64,000 nt of DNA. Origin: CAYSBE01 sp046309355. Lineage in GTDB: Bacteria > Bacteroidota > Bacteroidia > UKL13-3. Positions 27,201 through 35,754 of this stretch are shown here, piece after piece. The notes beneath the pieces were generated by a model. It was given only the letters and a program-made list of their open reading frames with translations. It did not search any database and was not told where the DNA came from. Each line of letters opens with the position of its first letter. Position 1 is the stretch's first letter. A program made the translations under genes and the position numbers. The stretch spans positions 1 through 64,000 of the forward strand of contig JBKCPL010000029.1 in assembly GCA_046309355.1 (NCBI GenBank), in the 5' to 3' direction.

Positions 27201-27623
27201 AGCATCAATATCGGTTACCTGAGGATCTTTGGGCAAATTATCGGGCAAGTCGTTTTTAGCCTTGGCAATTGCATCTTTTACACGCTGCAGCGATAAGTCA
27301 ACATTTTGATCGGTGTTGAACTCTACATTGATTACGGAAAAATCCTGAACTGAATTGCTCTTTATTTTTTTTACACCCGTAAGTGTACTTAGCTGTTTTT
27401 CGAGGGGTTTGGTAACCAGCTGTTCCATATCGTTGGGCGATGTACCGGGGTACACAGTAGTGATAAGAATACTGGGAAACTTTACTTCGGGAAACTGTTC
27501 TTTGGGCAGGCTGTTGTAGCTGAATAATCCGGCCAGTGTGATGATGATGGTGACCACATAAATACTGGTGCGGTTATCAATGCTCCAGCTCGAGGGCCTG
27601 AATTCTTTGTTCGTATCTTGCAT
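24252..27623 (-). CDS. RND-family efflux pump, inner-membrane permease
   Basis: 1123 residues. The N-terminal helix (VVTIIITLAGLFSYNSLP), two periplasmic porter loops (about 35-330 and 620-880) and two groups of membrane helices give the RND layout of 12 helices. The proton-relay aspartates are visible in helix 4 (ALGIVVDDAIVVIENTHRIFG). A soluble stretch (about 500-560) in the middle is hydrophobic and adds extra membrane segments between the halves. It works with the adaptor and TolC protein upstream in the same operon as a tripartite pump. Substrates are not shown; a TetR regulator suggests induction by a toxic small molecule. Confidence 0.93.
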   Translation of the reverse strand: MQDTNKEFRPSSWSIDNRTSIYVVTIIITLAGLFSYNSLPKEQFPEVKFPSILITTVYPGTSPNDMEQLVTKPLEKQLSTLTGVKKIKSNSVQDFSVINVEFNTDQNVDLSLQRVKDAIAKAKNDLPDNLPKDPQVTDIDASQFPIMQVHISGDLPLDKMKKYADMLQDEIEGLKEITRADMAGALEREIQINVDMYKAEVAHITLDDINRAIATENLTVSGGLIDMDGLKRSISVKGQYKNPEKIADIVVKGQTGAEVYLKDIAEVKDDFKEKESYARLEHKNVISMNVIKKSGENLIEAADKINAMAERYEKEIFPPGLKVTITGDQSQETRTTLHDLINTIIIGFILVTVILMFFMGTTNAIFVAMSVPLSCAVAFIVFPAIGFKLNFIVLFSFLLALGIVVDDAIVVIENTHRIFGNGRMPIKQAAKLAAGEVFLPVFSGTMTTLAPFIPLAFWQGVIGKFMFFLPVTLIVTLLASLFVAYIINPVFAVDFMKTQEEEAKERKNHRGYKITGIIFAVIALIAYITGNFGTGNFTVVMFGLYSLNRFVFWKWIKSFQEKRWPAAQNFYKGIVTWSIEKSRPIWLLVGTFALLIFSIVLTGIVKPSVVFFPQSDPNFVYTYITLPTGTSASYTDSITQIVEDRVYKVVGENNPIVESIISNVAVGANDPSQFEYNFSPTPHLGKVSVAFVEFAKRDGESTRKYLDMIREATKGIPGAEIVVEQEKNGPPTGKPIAVEIKGDDIEQLTKVGSGVKRFLDSLNIAGVEELKSDVQSNKPEIVVEVDRERANREGVSTYMIGMELRKAIFGLDQPSKLKDANDEYPIQIRYRKDQRNSIDALMNLKLTFRDMNMGGMVRQIPLSSVANVRYGNTFGGIKRLDEKPIITLSSNVLSGYNANEIVQRIDKELKQYVLPTGVTVSMGGEQQEQAETGAFLGGALMVSLGLIFLILVTQFNSVSKPVIILSEIILSLIGVLLGFSVFNMEISVVMTGVGIVALAGIVVRNGILLVEFTDILLSQGMPINEAIIEAGRTRMTPVLLTATATMLGLIPLAVGLNIDFAKLFQEGNPHIFFGGDSVAFWGPLSWTMIFGLGFATFLTLIVVPAMIILVHRLKVKLGLRTLH

Positions 27624-27650
27624 GGTGTTTATGTTTACGTAGTGATACGC

Positions 27651-28790
27651 CTAGTTAAATTGAATGGTTTGTCCGTCTACCAAATCCTGAAATCCGGTTG
27701 TAATCAAAAGGTCTGATTCGTTTAATCCTGCTTTTACTTCGGTAAGTCCATTGTAGGTTTGTCCGACCTGTATCACCGTTTTTTTAGCTTTCAGCTGTGT
27801 TCCTTGTTTTACGGCAACAAATACCACATGCTCACCATCCAGTTGCTGAATAGCATTTACGGGCACTACGATGGCATCCTGTTTTTCGTAATCAACAATT
27901 TTGAGTGAAGTAACCATGTTCGGATGTAAATCGGCATCATTGGGCAACTTGATTTCAATTTTGAATGTGCGCGACATGGGGTCGATGGTACGCGATACGT
28001 GACTTACCGTAGCCGATGTTGATTTATTTAAATCGTTAAAATAGAGTTGAACGCGATTGCCGGTTTTTAGTTTTGACAAGTTCGATTCGGATATATCGGC
28101 TTTTACTTTCAGTGCATCGGGATTAACAACAGCAATGCACGGCATACCCGGTGATACCATTTGCCCTACTTTTATATTCACCAAATCAACCTCCCCTGCA
28201 AAGTCGGCTTTGATGGTATACATATCCAACGATTCTTTCATGGCTGTTATTTGCTTCTCCAAACTTTCCTTGCTTGTTTTTGCCTGTAAAAATTCAATTT
28301 CACTTCCCACTTTTTGGTCCCAAAGTGCTTTGCGTTTTTCGTACACTGTGTTGACCAACTCATACTGCTTGTTCATGGATTCGAGTTGTGCGCGTTGAGC
28401 TTTGCTATCGAGTTCGGCCATTACCTGACCGGCCGATACCCGCTGACCGGCTTTAGCCAGAATGCGCATTACGGTACCCGGCACACGTGCGGTATACGTT
28501 ATATTTTCATCGCCATCTACTTTTCCTTGTACATCAATGGCGTGAACAAACGGTTGTTTGCTAACTGCTGTGGCAGCTACCAGTTTTGCACGCGAATCGG
28601 GTTGCGCCTGCGTGGTGTCATTGCTTTTAGAAATTTCTTCCTGCAACGCATTGATTTTGGTTGTGAGTTCAGCTTGCTGGGTCAACAATTTTTCAAGTTC
28701 GGCTTTTTTGCTTTCGATGCTGTTGCTGCCGGAGCAGGCGGCTATAAGCACAACTAAAACGGCAAATGAATAGGTGGTTATATTTTTCAT
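27651..28790 (-). CDS. RND efflux periplasmic adaptor (membrane fusion protein), lipoprotein
   Basis: 379 residues from the ATG at 28790, chosen because a lipoprotein signal follows at once (VLIAACSGS). A longer frame to 28859 would overlap the TolC gene. A coiled coil comes first after the signal (ELEKLLTQQAEL region), then the biotinyl-lipoyl halves (YTARVPGTVMRILAKAGQRVSAGQ and the return strand near MYTIKADFAGEVD), a hairpin between them, and beta-barrel and membrane-proximal domains. It bridges pump and outer-membrane channel. The gap to the pump gene is 27 bases. Confidence 0.92.
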   Translation of the reverse strand: MKNITTYSFAVLVVLIAACSGSNSIESKKAELEKLLTQQAELTTKINALQEEISKSNDTTQAQPDSRAKLVAATAVSKQPFVHAIDVQGKVDGDENITYTARVPGTVMRILAKAGQRVSAGQVMAELDSKAQRAQLESMNKQYELVNTVYEKRKALWDQKVGSEIEFLQAKTSKESLEKQITAMKESLDMYTIKADFAGEVDLVNIKVGQMVSPGMPCIAVVNPDALKVKADISESNLSKLKTGNRVQLYFNDLNKSTSATVSHVSRTIDPMSRTFKIEIKLPNDADLHPNMVTSLKIVDYEKQDAIVVPVNAIQQLDGEHVVFVAVKQGTQLKAKKTVIQVGQTYNGLTEVKAGLNESDLLITTGFQDLVDGQTIQFN

Positions 28791-28824
28791 GATGTGGTCT
28801 GTTTTTATTACGTATAAGTGAGTG

Positions 28825-30180
28825 TTAATTGATGTTTCCAAGCGATTGCTGCAATTCAAGTTCAGCTATAAAAAAGTCGTACACGGTAGTGAGGTAATTG
28901 GCCCGTGCCGTTTCGAGGTCGGTTTGTGAGGTGGTGAGTTCCAAACTGCTGGCTAAGCCGTTTTTATACTTCAGTTCTACCTTATTGTAGATGTCCTGAG
29001 CCAGATCAAGGTTTTTCTTTTGAATTGTAATTTGCTGAGCTACGCGTTTAAAATTAGCCTGCGCAGCATTAACCTGAAGCGCAAAACTTGATTCCAAATT
29101 TTCGAGGTTGTTGCGCGCAATTTTAAGGCTTATATCTTCCTGTTGTATTTGTGCATGCTTGCGCAATCCGTCAAATACAGGAATATTCAGACTAAGGCCC
29201 CAGAAGGTACCCGGAAACCAGGTAGCACCTACATCGCTGAATACATTTCCGAATGTGTTTTGCTGATGCGTAGCAAAAGCTGCCAATGATGGAGCATATC
29301 CATACTGATATCTTTTTTTGCTCAACTCGTATAACCGAATTTGCTGCTGCATTAACCGGTATTCGGGGCGCTTGGTTAAATCAGGTTTTGCATCTGCGTC
29401 AATAGATTGTTTTTTGGAATACAGGCTTTCCAGTTCATCGGTGAGCTGCACATTGTCCTGAATATTTACACCCAACTGCAGCTTAAGCAGCATCAGTGCA
29501 ATTTTTTCCTGATCGGTTAGTTTTTCGCGTTGCAGTTTCAGATTGGATAATTGCAACGAAACACGGTCGAATTCCAGTTTATCTATCAAACCGTTTTTGC
29601 TGGCCTGCTCCAAATCGAAGCTTACTTTTTCCAGTTGCTGAATATTAGCCGATAATAACTTGATGTTTGTTTGTATAACCAGCACCATATAATAGGCTTT
29701 GCTAACATCAACGGTGGTTTGAACAGCATTTCTTTCCAGATTTACTTTCGATAGGTTTACAAATTCCTTAGAGGCTTTAACACCCATCAAAAATCCACCG
29801 TCAAACAGCAACTGTGTAGCCGTAATTTTTGCAGATGTAGAATAGGTTACCCCGAATCGCGCATCAATAAATTCAGGACCACGTGGTGAACCCGGAGGCA
29901 AGGCCGCATTAATAAAATTAGGCAGGCGCTGAGTCGGAATTTCGATGTTGTGCAAAAATGTTCCTTCGGCATTTACATTGGGCAAGCCCGATGCCAGCAC
30001 TTCTTTTACCTTTTGCTGTGCCTGCAGCACTTCGAGCTTGTTGTTTTTTAGGTTTACGTTATTGGACTTGGCCAACGAAACAGCATCCTGCAAGGAAAGC
30101 TTTTTGACCTCCTGAGCCTGCTGTGCAACTGCCGCTAAGGCCAGCCATACCAAAAGTGTTGTTGAAATAATGTGTTTCAT
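28825..30180 (-). CDS. TolC-family outer-membrane efflux protein
   Basis: 451 residues with signal peptide (LALAAVAQQ). Two repeats of the outer-membrane efflux protein domain: LSLQDAVSLAKSNN with long helices (about 28-235) and a second half ending in a typical family pattern, VELKYKNGLASSLELTTSQTDL, near 400-421. Length is as usual. It forms the exit duct of the tripartite pump. Gaps of 13 bases to the regulator gene and 34 to the adaptor gene support one transcript. Confidence 0.93.
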   Translation of the reverse strand: MKHIISTTLLVWLALAAVAQQAQEVKKLSLQDAVSLAKSNNVNLKNNKLEVLQAQQKVKEVLASGLPNVNAEGTFLHNIEIPTQRLPNFINAALPPGSPRGPEFIDARFGVTYSTSAKITATQLLFDGGFLMGVKASKEFVNLSKVNLERNAVQTTVDVSKAYYMVLVIQTNIKLLSANIQQLEKVSFDLEQASKNGLIDKLEFDRVSLQLSNLKLQREKLTDQEKIALMLLKLQLGVNIQDNVQLTDELESLYSKKQSIDADAKPDLTKRPEYRLMQQQIRLYELSKKRYQYGYAPSLAAFATHQQNTFGNVFSDVGATWFPGTFWGLSLNIPVFDGLRKHAQIQQEDISLKIARNNLENLESSFALQVNAAQANFKRVAQQITIQKKNLDLAQDIYNKVELKYKNGLASSLELTTSQTDLETARANYLTTVYDFFIAELELQQSLGNIN

Positions 30181-30193
30181 ATATGTTGTGATA

Positions 30194-30823
30194 CTAATTA
30201 GGGAGTTTCAATCGCGAGAGTTTTTCTTCCAGCATTTCCTGCCCTTTGGCAGTGCATATGCTGCGCAGGTGGTATTTTATAATTTCTATTTGCATGGTGC
30301 GTATATCCATGCCATGGTGTTCGTAATTATCGGGGTCGGTAAGCAAGCCTGTAAGATGTATGTAAATGTTTGCCGTAATTTCAGTATCCAGGTCTTTGCG
30401 GTAAAGGCCTTTTTTTATTCCGTGTTCGAGATTTTCTTTTATCAGCTGTTTAATAAACCCTCTTCTATCGGCTTCCAGTTTATCCCAGGCGGGCTTGAAG
30501 TATTTTTTCAAATCGAACAAACTGCTCGGGTTAACCTGACGTATCATTTGCCTTACCTGCTCGGCTATGCGAAGCATTACCTCAATAGCATCTACATCTT
30601 TTACAACAGTTATCTGATTACACATGGAGTTTAAGTTGTGCAGATAATGATCGACACACTGATGCACCAACTCATTTTTATCGGTAAAAAACTGATACAG
30701 CGTTTTTTTGGATATACCTAGCTCACGAGAAATATCATCCATGGTAATACTCTTAAAGCCGTAGCGTAAAAAAAGCTGCTGCGATTCGCTGAGTATTTTA
30801 TTCTTTACATCCTGCTCACTCAT
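30194..30823 (-). CDS. TetR/AcrR-family transcriptional regulator
   Basis: 209 residues from the ATG at 30823; an in-frame TTG at 30856 would add 11 residues. The N-terminal helix-turn-helix is clear (LFLRYGFKSITMDDISRELGISKKTLYQFF in two parts, about 17-46). The C-terminal ligand domain is unspecific. It is the first gene of the efflux operon, and in such positions TetR proteins usually repress their own operon until a pump substrate binds. The 152-bp region upstream is shared with the divergent uridine kinase gene. Confidence 0.92.
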   Translation of the reverse strand: MSEQDVKNKILSESQQLFLRYGFKSITMDDISRELGISKKTLYQFFTDKNELVHQCVDHYLHNLNSMCNQITVVKDVDAIEVMLRIAEQVRQMIRQVNPSSLFDLKKYFKPAWDKLEADRRGFIKQLIKENLEHGIKKGLYRKDLDTEITANIYIHLTGLLTDPDNYEHHGMDIRTMQIEIIKYHLRSICTAKGQEMLEEKLSRLKLPN

Positions 30824-30853
30824 GATAAAATCATTTATTCGTTTAAAGCGGGG

Positions 30854-30861
30854 CAAAGGTA
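30854..30861 (-). promoter_or_regulatory. Candidate -7 box of the efflux operon
   Basis: Reads TACCTTTG on the minus strand, an exact TAnnTTTG match 31 bases upstream of the regulator start codon. A six-base inverted repeat (GAAACT 30880-30885, AGTTTC 30900-30905) lies where the -33 region should be and could be the regulator's operator. Confidence 0.4.
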
Positions 30862-30975
30862 AAAACTTAATTCACATTGGAAACTTTTTTTATAATTTTA
30901 GTTTCTTACGTATTTTTTCGTGTCTGAAAGGTATATTCTTGACAGATTAAACGCTTTTGTGCTAATTGCGCAACT

Positions 30976-31602
30976 ATGCAATACACAAAACCCTATCTGG
31001 TAGGTATTACAGGAGGCAGTGCCAGCGGAAAAACACGCTTTTTAAGCGCATTATCCGATTTATTTAAAGAAGACGATGTGTGTGTGCTGTCGCAGGACAA
31101 TTATTACAAGCCGGCACTTGACCACGCCAAAGACTCCAACGGGCATATTAACTATGATTTGCCCCAGTGTATTGATATGGACCGGTTTTACAGCGATATA
31201 CATGCGTTAAAAAACGGGCAGTCGGTAAATATACAGGAGTACCGTTTTCAGCATGAAGAGCAATTTGGTCAAACACTGACTATAAAGCCCGCCTCAATAA
31301 TAATAACCGAAGGCCTCTTCATATTTTATGACGAACGCATACGCAACCTGTTCGATTTGAGCATTTTTATTGAGGCCGATGCTGAGGTGCAGTTTTCACG
31401 CAGGTTGAAGCGCGATATGGAAGAACGTAATATTCCGGCTGATTTTGTTAAATACCAGTGGGATAACCATGTCATGCCTGCCTATCACACCTACCTTTTG
31501 CCCTACCGCGCACAAGCAGATATGATCATAACCAACAACACCCATTTTAATACCAGCCTAAAGGTGGTAGCCGACCACTTTAAGGCTGTTCTTAAAAGCT
31601 AA
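30976..31602 (+). CDS. udk: Uridine kinase
   Basis: 208 residues. Walker A motif GGSASGKT at 13-20 (GITGGSASGKTRF), then the phosphoribulokinase/uridine kinase pattern: LSQDNYYKP (about 38-46), YDLPQCIDMDRF, and IITEGLFIFYDERI as the Walker B-like strand. RRLKRDMEER is the family lid region. It phosphorylates uridine (and cytidine) to the monophosphate in pyrimidine salvage, in the cytoplasm. Length is as usual. The gene is divergent from the efflux operon and 109 bases before secDF, which has its own promoter. Confidence 0.93.
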   Translation: MQYTKPYLVGITGGSASGKTRFLSALSDLFKEDDVCVLSQDNYYKPALDHAKDSNGHINYDLPQCIDMDRFYSDIHALKNGQSVNIQEYRFQHEEQFGQTLTIKPASIIITEGLFIFYDERIRNLFDLSIFIEADAEVQFSRRLKRDMEERNIPADFVKYQWDNHVMPAYHTYLLPYRAQADMIITNNTHFNTSLKVVADHFKAVLKS

Positions 31603-31631
31603 ATATCAGTAATTCAATGCCTAACATAAGA

Positions 31632-31662
31632 TTGGTATTTGCCCCGTCATCGCTTATATTTG
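31632..31662 (+). promoter_or_regulatory. Promoter of secDF
   Basis: TTG (31632-31634), 20 bases, TATATTTG (31655-31662): an exact match to the Bacteroidota housekeeping consensus. The start codon is at 31712, leaving a leader of about 45 bases. Confidence 0.7.
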
Positions 31663-31711
31663 CCCGCTTTTAAAAAGCATACATCAACGAACAAAAGAAA
31701 ATACGAACAGA

Positions 31712-34642
31712 ATGAAAAGTAAAGGAGCCGTAAAGTTATTTGCCATTGCACTAGCCGTAGTAACGGTATTTCAGTTGTCCTTCACATGGGTTACCGCACG
31801 TGTGGAGCAAGAAGCCAAAGAATTTGCCAATGGCGATCCGGTATTGGAACGCGTATACCTAGATTCGGTAGCACGCGAAACCGTGTACAACCTGGGTGTG
31901 AAAAAGTACACCTACCTGGAGTGCAAAGAACGCGAACTGAATTTAGGTTTAGACTTGCAAGGAGGAATGAACGTAACCCTCGAAGTATCCATAGCCGATT
32001 TGATGCGCGCATTGTCGAACAATAACCCCGACCCTCAGTTTAATCAGGCACTTGCACTGGCCACCGAACGTCAGCGCACTACACAAAAAGATTATGTAAC
32101 ACTGCTGGGTGAAGCCTATGCAGAGGTGGCTCCCGGTGGAAAACTGGCCGCCATATTTGCCAATCAAACCAACAAAGACCAAATAAAAATCACTTCCAGC
32201 AACGATGATGTGATGAAGTACCTGCGCACCGAAGCGGATCAATCCATTGACCGTTCATTCCAGATTCTTCGCGCACGTATCGATAAATTTGGAGTTACAC
32301 AACCCAACATTCAAAAGCTGGAAGGCAGCGGACGCATACTTGTGGAACTTCCCGGAGTAGATAATCCTACCCGTGTTCGTAGGCTTTTGCAAGGAACAGC
32401 CAAGCTTGAGTTTTGGGAAACTTTTGACAATATTGATGCATACAAGTACCTTACTTCTGCCAATGACATTCTGGCTAAAGTACTTAAAACTGAAAAAACA
32501 GGTAACGATACCGACACTGTAGCTGTAACTAACAGTGCACTTGCCGGACTTGGAAAATCAGCAACAACCTCTACCGATACCACAGCCAAAGACACTGCTC
32601 AAAAATCATTTGAAGAGTTTCAACAGGATAATCCGCTATTTGCCATTTTACGTCCGTATGCCGATGAGCAAAACATGCTGGTGCCTAAAGGCTCGAGCTG
32701 CGGTATAGCCATGGTAAAAGACACAGGTAAAGTAAATGCATTTTTAAACCGTGCCGAAGTACGCAACGTATTGCCTTCAAATATCAAGTTTCTGTGGGCG
32801 TTTAAAGGAATAGGCAACAGTGGTGAAGCGGTTATATTGCATGCTATCAAAACTACCAAAGACGGAAATGCAGCACTGGAAGGCGATAAAGTAACCGATG
32901 CACGCAGAGACGTATCGCAGGGTGGCGAAATAGAAGTAGCCATGAATATGAATGCAGAAGGTGCACGTGTGTGGAGAAACCTGACTAAAGCCAATATTGA
33001 TAAATGTGTAGCCATCGTTCTGGACGATATAGTGTACTCATCACCGGTTGTAAAAAGTGAAATTCCCAACGGCAGATCATCTATTTCGGGAAACTTTACC
33101 AACGAAGAAGCAGCCGACTTGGCCAATATATTAAAGTCGGGTAAACTGCCTGCTCCTACCCGCATTGTAGAAGAAGCCGTAGTTGGACCAACCTTAGGTG
33201 CCGAAGCCATCAGTCAGGGATTGTGGTCAATGGTTATAGCCACCATTGTTATCCTGATATTTATGGTGGTGTATTACAACAACTCCGGTTACATCGCTGA
33301 TATCGCAGTATTGATAAACGTGTTCTTTATAATAGGTGTACTTGCATCGCTGGGTGCCGCTCTCACATTGCCGGGTATTGCAGGTATCGTATTAACCATT
33401 GGTATGGCGGTAGATGCCAACGTACTGATTTATGAGCGTATAAAAGATGAATTGAAAAATGCCCGCAGCATGAAGAATGCCGTTGCCGATGGATACGCAA
33501 ATGCAAATTCTTCCATCATTGATGCGAATCTTACCACTTTGCTGGCCGGCTTTGTACTGTATGTGTTCGGAACAGGACCTGTACAAGGATTTGCCATTAC
33601 GCTGATTATTGGTATTCTGTCATCAATGTTTACTGCTGTGCTTTTATCACGTGTGATTACCGAATGGCGAATAGATAAAGGCCACGTAGTAAAATTCGCC
33701 CGCTCATTTTCTGAAAAAGCATTCCAAAATATTAACTACGACTGGGTAGGTAAACGTAAAGTGTTTTACCTGTTCTCATCCGCCATCATCATAGCAGGTT
33801 TAATTTCCATGTTTACCAAAGGATTTAGCCTGGGTGTTGATTTCAAAGGTGGCTGGACGTACGTAGTGCAATTTGAAAACCCGGTTGCGGGTTCAGAAGT
33901 GAGAGAGCAACTCACGCCTTTCCTGGGCGGAAGCGCTCCTGAGGTAAAAACATTTGGTGTTGGAAACAAATATAAAGTTACTACCACCTACATGATTAAC
34001 GAAACTTCGGAAGGTGCCAGCGATATAGTTGAAGCCAAAGTGAAAGAAGGATTGGATAAAATGGGTGGTGCACAAATACTAAGTTCAGCCAAGGTAGGAC
34101 CTACCATTGCCAACGATATAAAAGTAGCATCTATATGGGCAGCCATCATTGCTTTACTTGGAATAGGCCTTTATATACTTATGCGTTTCCGCAAATGGCA
34201 GTATGCATTGGGTGCTACCGTTGCCCTGGCGCATGACGTATTAATGATGATGAGCTTCTATTCATTGCTTGACGGTGTTCTGCCATTTACTATGGAGGTT
34301 GACCAAAACTTCATCGCAGCCGTGTTAACCATTATAGGTTTCTCCATCAACGATACCGTGGTTGTATTTGACCGTATTCGTGAATTTCTGGGAACACATC
34401 ACCATGAAAACAACAAAAAGAAAGTTATCAATGATGCATTGAACAATACCTTAAACCGTACCATTATTACGTCATTGACCGTATTTATGGTGACTCTTGT
34501 TCTGTTCATTTTTGGTGGTGAGGTAATCAAAGGATTTACCTTTGCATTGCTCGTGGGTATCGTATTTGGTACATACTCATCAATAGCCATAGCAACACCG
34601 ATAGTGGTGGATATGGACCCCAAAAATAAAAACAACGAATAG
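31712..34642 (+). CDS. secDF: Protein translocase subunit SecDF (fused)
   Basis: 976 residues. SecD and SecF are one polypeptide, as is usual in Bacteroidota. The SecD half has the N-terminal helix, NLGLDLQGGMNVTLEV (about 77-92), the large periplasmic region and a helix bundle with GMAVDANVLIYERIKDEL (about 566-583). The SecF half starts near 670 with FSLGVDFKGGW and carries GFSINDTVVVFDRIREFL, the matching proton-path motif. It uses the proton gradient to pull proteins through SecYEG on the periplasmic side. The linker near 255-305 is poorly conserved and Thr/Asp-rich. Own promoter upstream, strong terminator downstream: a single-gene transcript. Confidence 0.97.
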   Translation: MKSKGAVKLFAIALAVVTVFQLSFTWVTARVEQEAKEFANGDPVLERVYLDSVARETVYNLGVKKYTYLECKERELNLGLDLQGGMNVTLEVSIADLMRALSNNNPDPQFNQALALATERQRTTQKDYVTLLGEAYAEVAPGGKLAAIFANQTNKDQIKITSSNDDVMKYLRTEADQSIDRSFQILRARIDKFGVTQPNIQKLEGSGRILVELPGVDNPTRVRRLLQGTAKLEFWETFDNIDAYKYLTSANDILAKVLKTEKTGNDTDTVAVTNSALAGLGKSATTSTDTTAKDTAQKSFEEFQQDNPLFAILRPYADEQNMLVPKGSSCGIAMVKDTGKVNAFLNRAEVRNVLPSNIKFLWAFKGIGNSGEAVILHAIKTTKDGNAALEGDKVTDARRDVSQGGEIEVAMNMNAEGARVWRNLTKANIDKCVAIVLDDIVYSSPVVKSEIPNGRSSISGNFTNEEAADLANILKSGKLPAPTRIVEEAVVGPTLGAEAISQGLWSMVIATIVILIFMVVYYNNSGYIADIAVLINVFFIIGVLASLGAALTLPGIAGIVLTIGMAVDANVLIYERIKDELKNARSMKNAVADGYANANSSIIDANLTTLLAGFVLYVFGTGPVQGFAITLIIGILSSMFTAVLLSRVITEWRIDKGHVVKFARSFSEKAFQNINYDWVGKRKVFYLFSSAIIIAGLISMFTKGFSLGVDFKGGWTYVVQFENPVAGSEVREQLTPFLGGSAPEVKTFGVGNKYKVTTTYMINETSEGASDIVEAKVKEGLDKMGGAQILSSAKVGPTIANDIKVASIWAAIIALLGIGLYILMRFRKWQYALGATVALAHDVLMMMSFYSLLDGVLPFTMEVDQNFIAAVLTIIGFSINDTVVVFDRIREFLGTHHHENNKKKVINDALNNTLNRTIITSLTVFMVTLVLFIFGGEVIKGFTFALLVGIVFGTYSSIAIATPIVVDMDPKNKNNE

Positions 34643-34667
34643 ATAATTCGCACACTACTACCTGAAA

Positions 34668-34700
34668 CAAAAAAGTCCCGCATGTGCGGGACTTTTTTGT
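34668..34700 (+). terminator. Rho-independent terminator of secDF
   Basis: Near-perfect hairpin GTCCCGCA/TGCGGGAC (34675-34682, 34685-34692), flanked by an A run before and a T run after, so it may work in both directions. Confidence 0.93.
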
Positions 34701-34806
34701 TTGTTTATAATACTGAACACATGGGCATAAGTTAACTCCCCTGCTTCATGCGGTTAACGCATCATTTCATGAAATTTGTGCATTGAAGAGTACAATATTA
34801 ACCACC

Positions 34807-35754
34807 ATGAAAAAAATATTCAGTCTTGTTATTCTGGCATTGTTTGTTTCACCGCTGTGGGCACAGTTCGATCCGCGATCACCCATTGACGAACCCGATA
34901 ACTTTAAGGATAAGTCGTATAATTTCTTTTTATCAAAGCGCCTGAAGCGTGCCATTCATCAGCGTGATTCGTTGAACGAACTGGTTATTGCATTTAACCG
35001 TGACACCACGCAACGCGGCATTGAGTACCGCTACCTCGATTCGCTTTACAGAGCGCTGATGGCACGCTACACTGAATGCGGAGAAAACAACAATACGCTG
35101 AAGCAGCAATTTGCCGAATTAAATGCCCGCTACAACGATTTGATGAAAAAGAGCCTGAGTGATGCCGAACGATTTAACAATGCCCTCAAGCTAAAAGCCG
35201 AAGAACTGGAAGCACGCGAAAAGCGTTTGGCCGAACTGCAGGGCATCATCAATGCGCAGGATTCGTTGCTGAATGCACTGAATGATGTGGTGAAAAAAGC
35301 GTTGCTTTCATTTAAATCGGATGAAATAAGTGTGGAGATGAAAAACGGCAAAGTGTATATATCCATGAGTGATAAATTACTCTTTAAATCAGGTAGTGCC
35401 GCTTTAGAAGACGCTGGCAAGGAGGCTATCAAAAAACTGGCTGATGTATTGAACAAGAACCCTGATATAGATGTATTGATTGAAGGCCACACAGATAATA
35501 TTCCAATCAAAACGGCCCGTTACGAAGACAATTGGTCATTGAGTGCCGACAGGGCATTAAGCATAGTACGACTGCTCAGCGAAGCACACGATGTAAATCC
35601 GAAGCGACTTGTAGCTGCCGGTAGAGGTGAGTTTTACCCGAAAGCCGACAACGCCACAGCCGAAGGACGCGCCAAAAACAGAAGAACAGAAATCATACTT
35701 ACGCCTAAATTGGATGAGCTATACAAACTCATTCAGAAAAACCGCAGGAACTAA
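34807..35754 (+). CDS. OmpA-family peptidoglycan-binding protein with coiled coil
   Basis: 315 residues from the ATG at 34807, directly before a signal peptide (IFSLVILALFVSPLWAQ); an upstream ATG at 34783 is less likely. A long coiled coil (about 60-165, rich in Glu, Lys, Leu and Ala) leads to an OmpA C-terminal domain (about 180-305) with LLFKSGSAAL, IEGHTDNIPI and GRGEFYPKADN plus RAKNRRTEIIL, the peptidoglycan-binding set. There is no beta-barrel, so it is probably a periplasmic or membrane-associated cell-wall link. It resembles Bacteroidota proteins called OmpA/MotB-like. Its stop directly abuts the convergent J-domain gene stop. Confidence 0.9.
   Translation: MKKIFSLVILALFVSPLWAQFDPRSPIDEPDNFKDKSYNFFLSKRLKRAIHQRDSLNELVIAFNRDTTQRGIEYRYLDSLYRALMARYTECGENNNTLKQQFAELNARYNDLMKKSLSDAERFNNALKLKAEELEAREKRLAELQGIINAQDSLLNALNDVVKKALLSFKSDEISVEMKNGKVYISMSDKLLFKSGSAALEDAGKEAIKKLADVLNKNPDIDVLIEGHTDNIPIKTARYEDNWSLSADRALSIVRLLSEAHDVNPKRLVAAGRGEFYPKADNATAEGRAKNRRTEIILTPKLDELYKLIQKNRRN

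Noticed and set aside
24676..28773. Plus-strand frames inside the RND pump and adaptor genes
   Set aside because: They mirror well-supported minus-strand genes; their composition is that of antisense shadow frames.
28791..28859. Longer start for the efflux adaptor
   Set aside because: It would put 23 residues before a clear lipoprotein signal and overlap the TolC gene.
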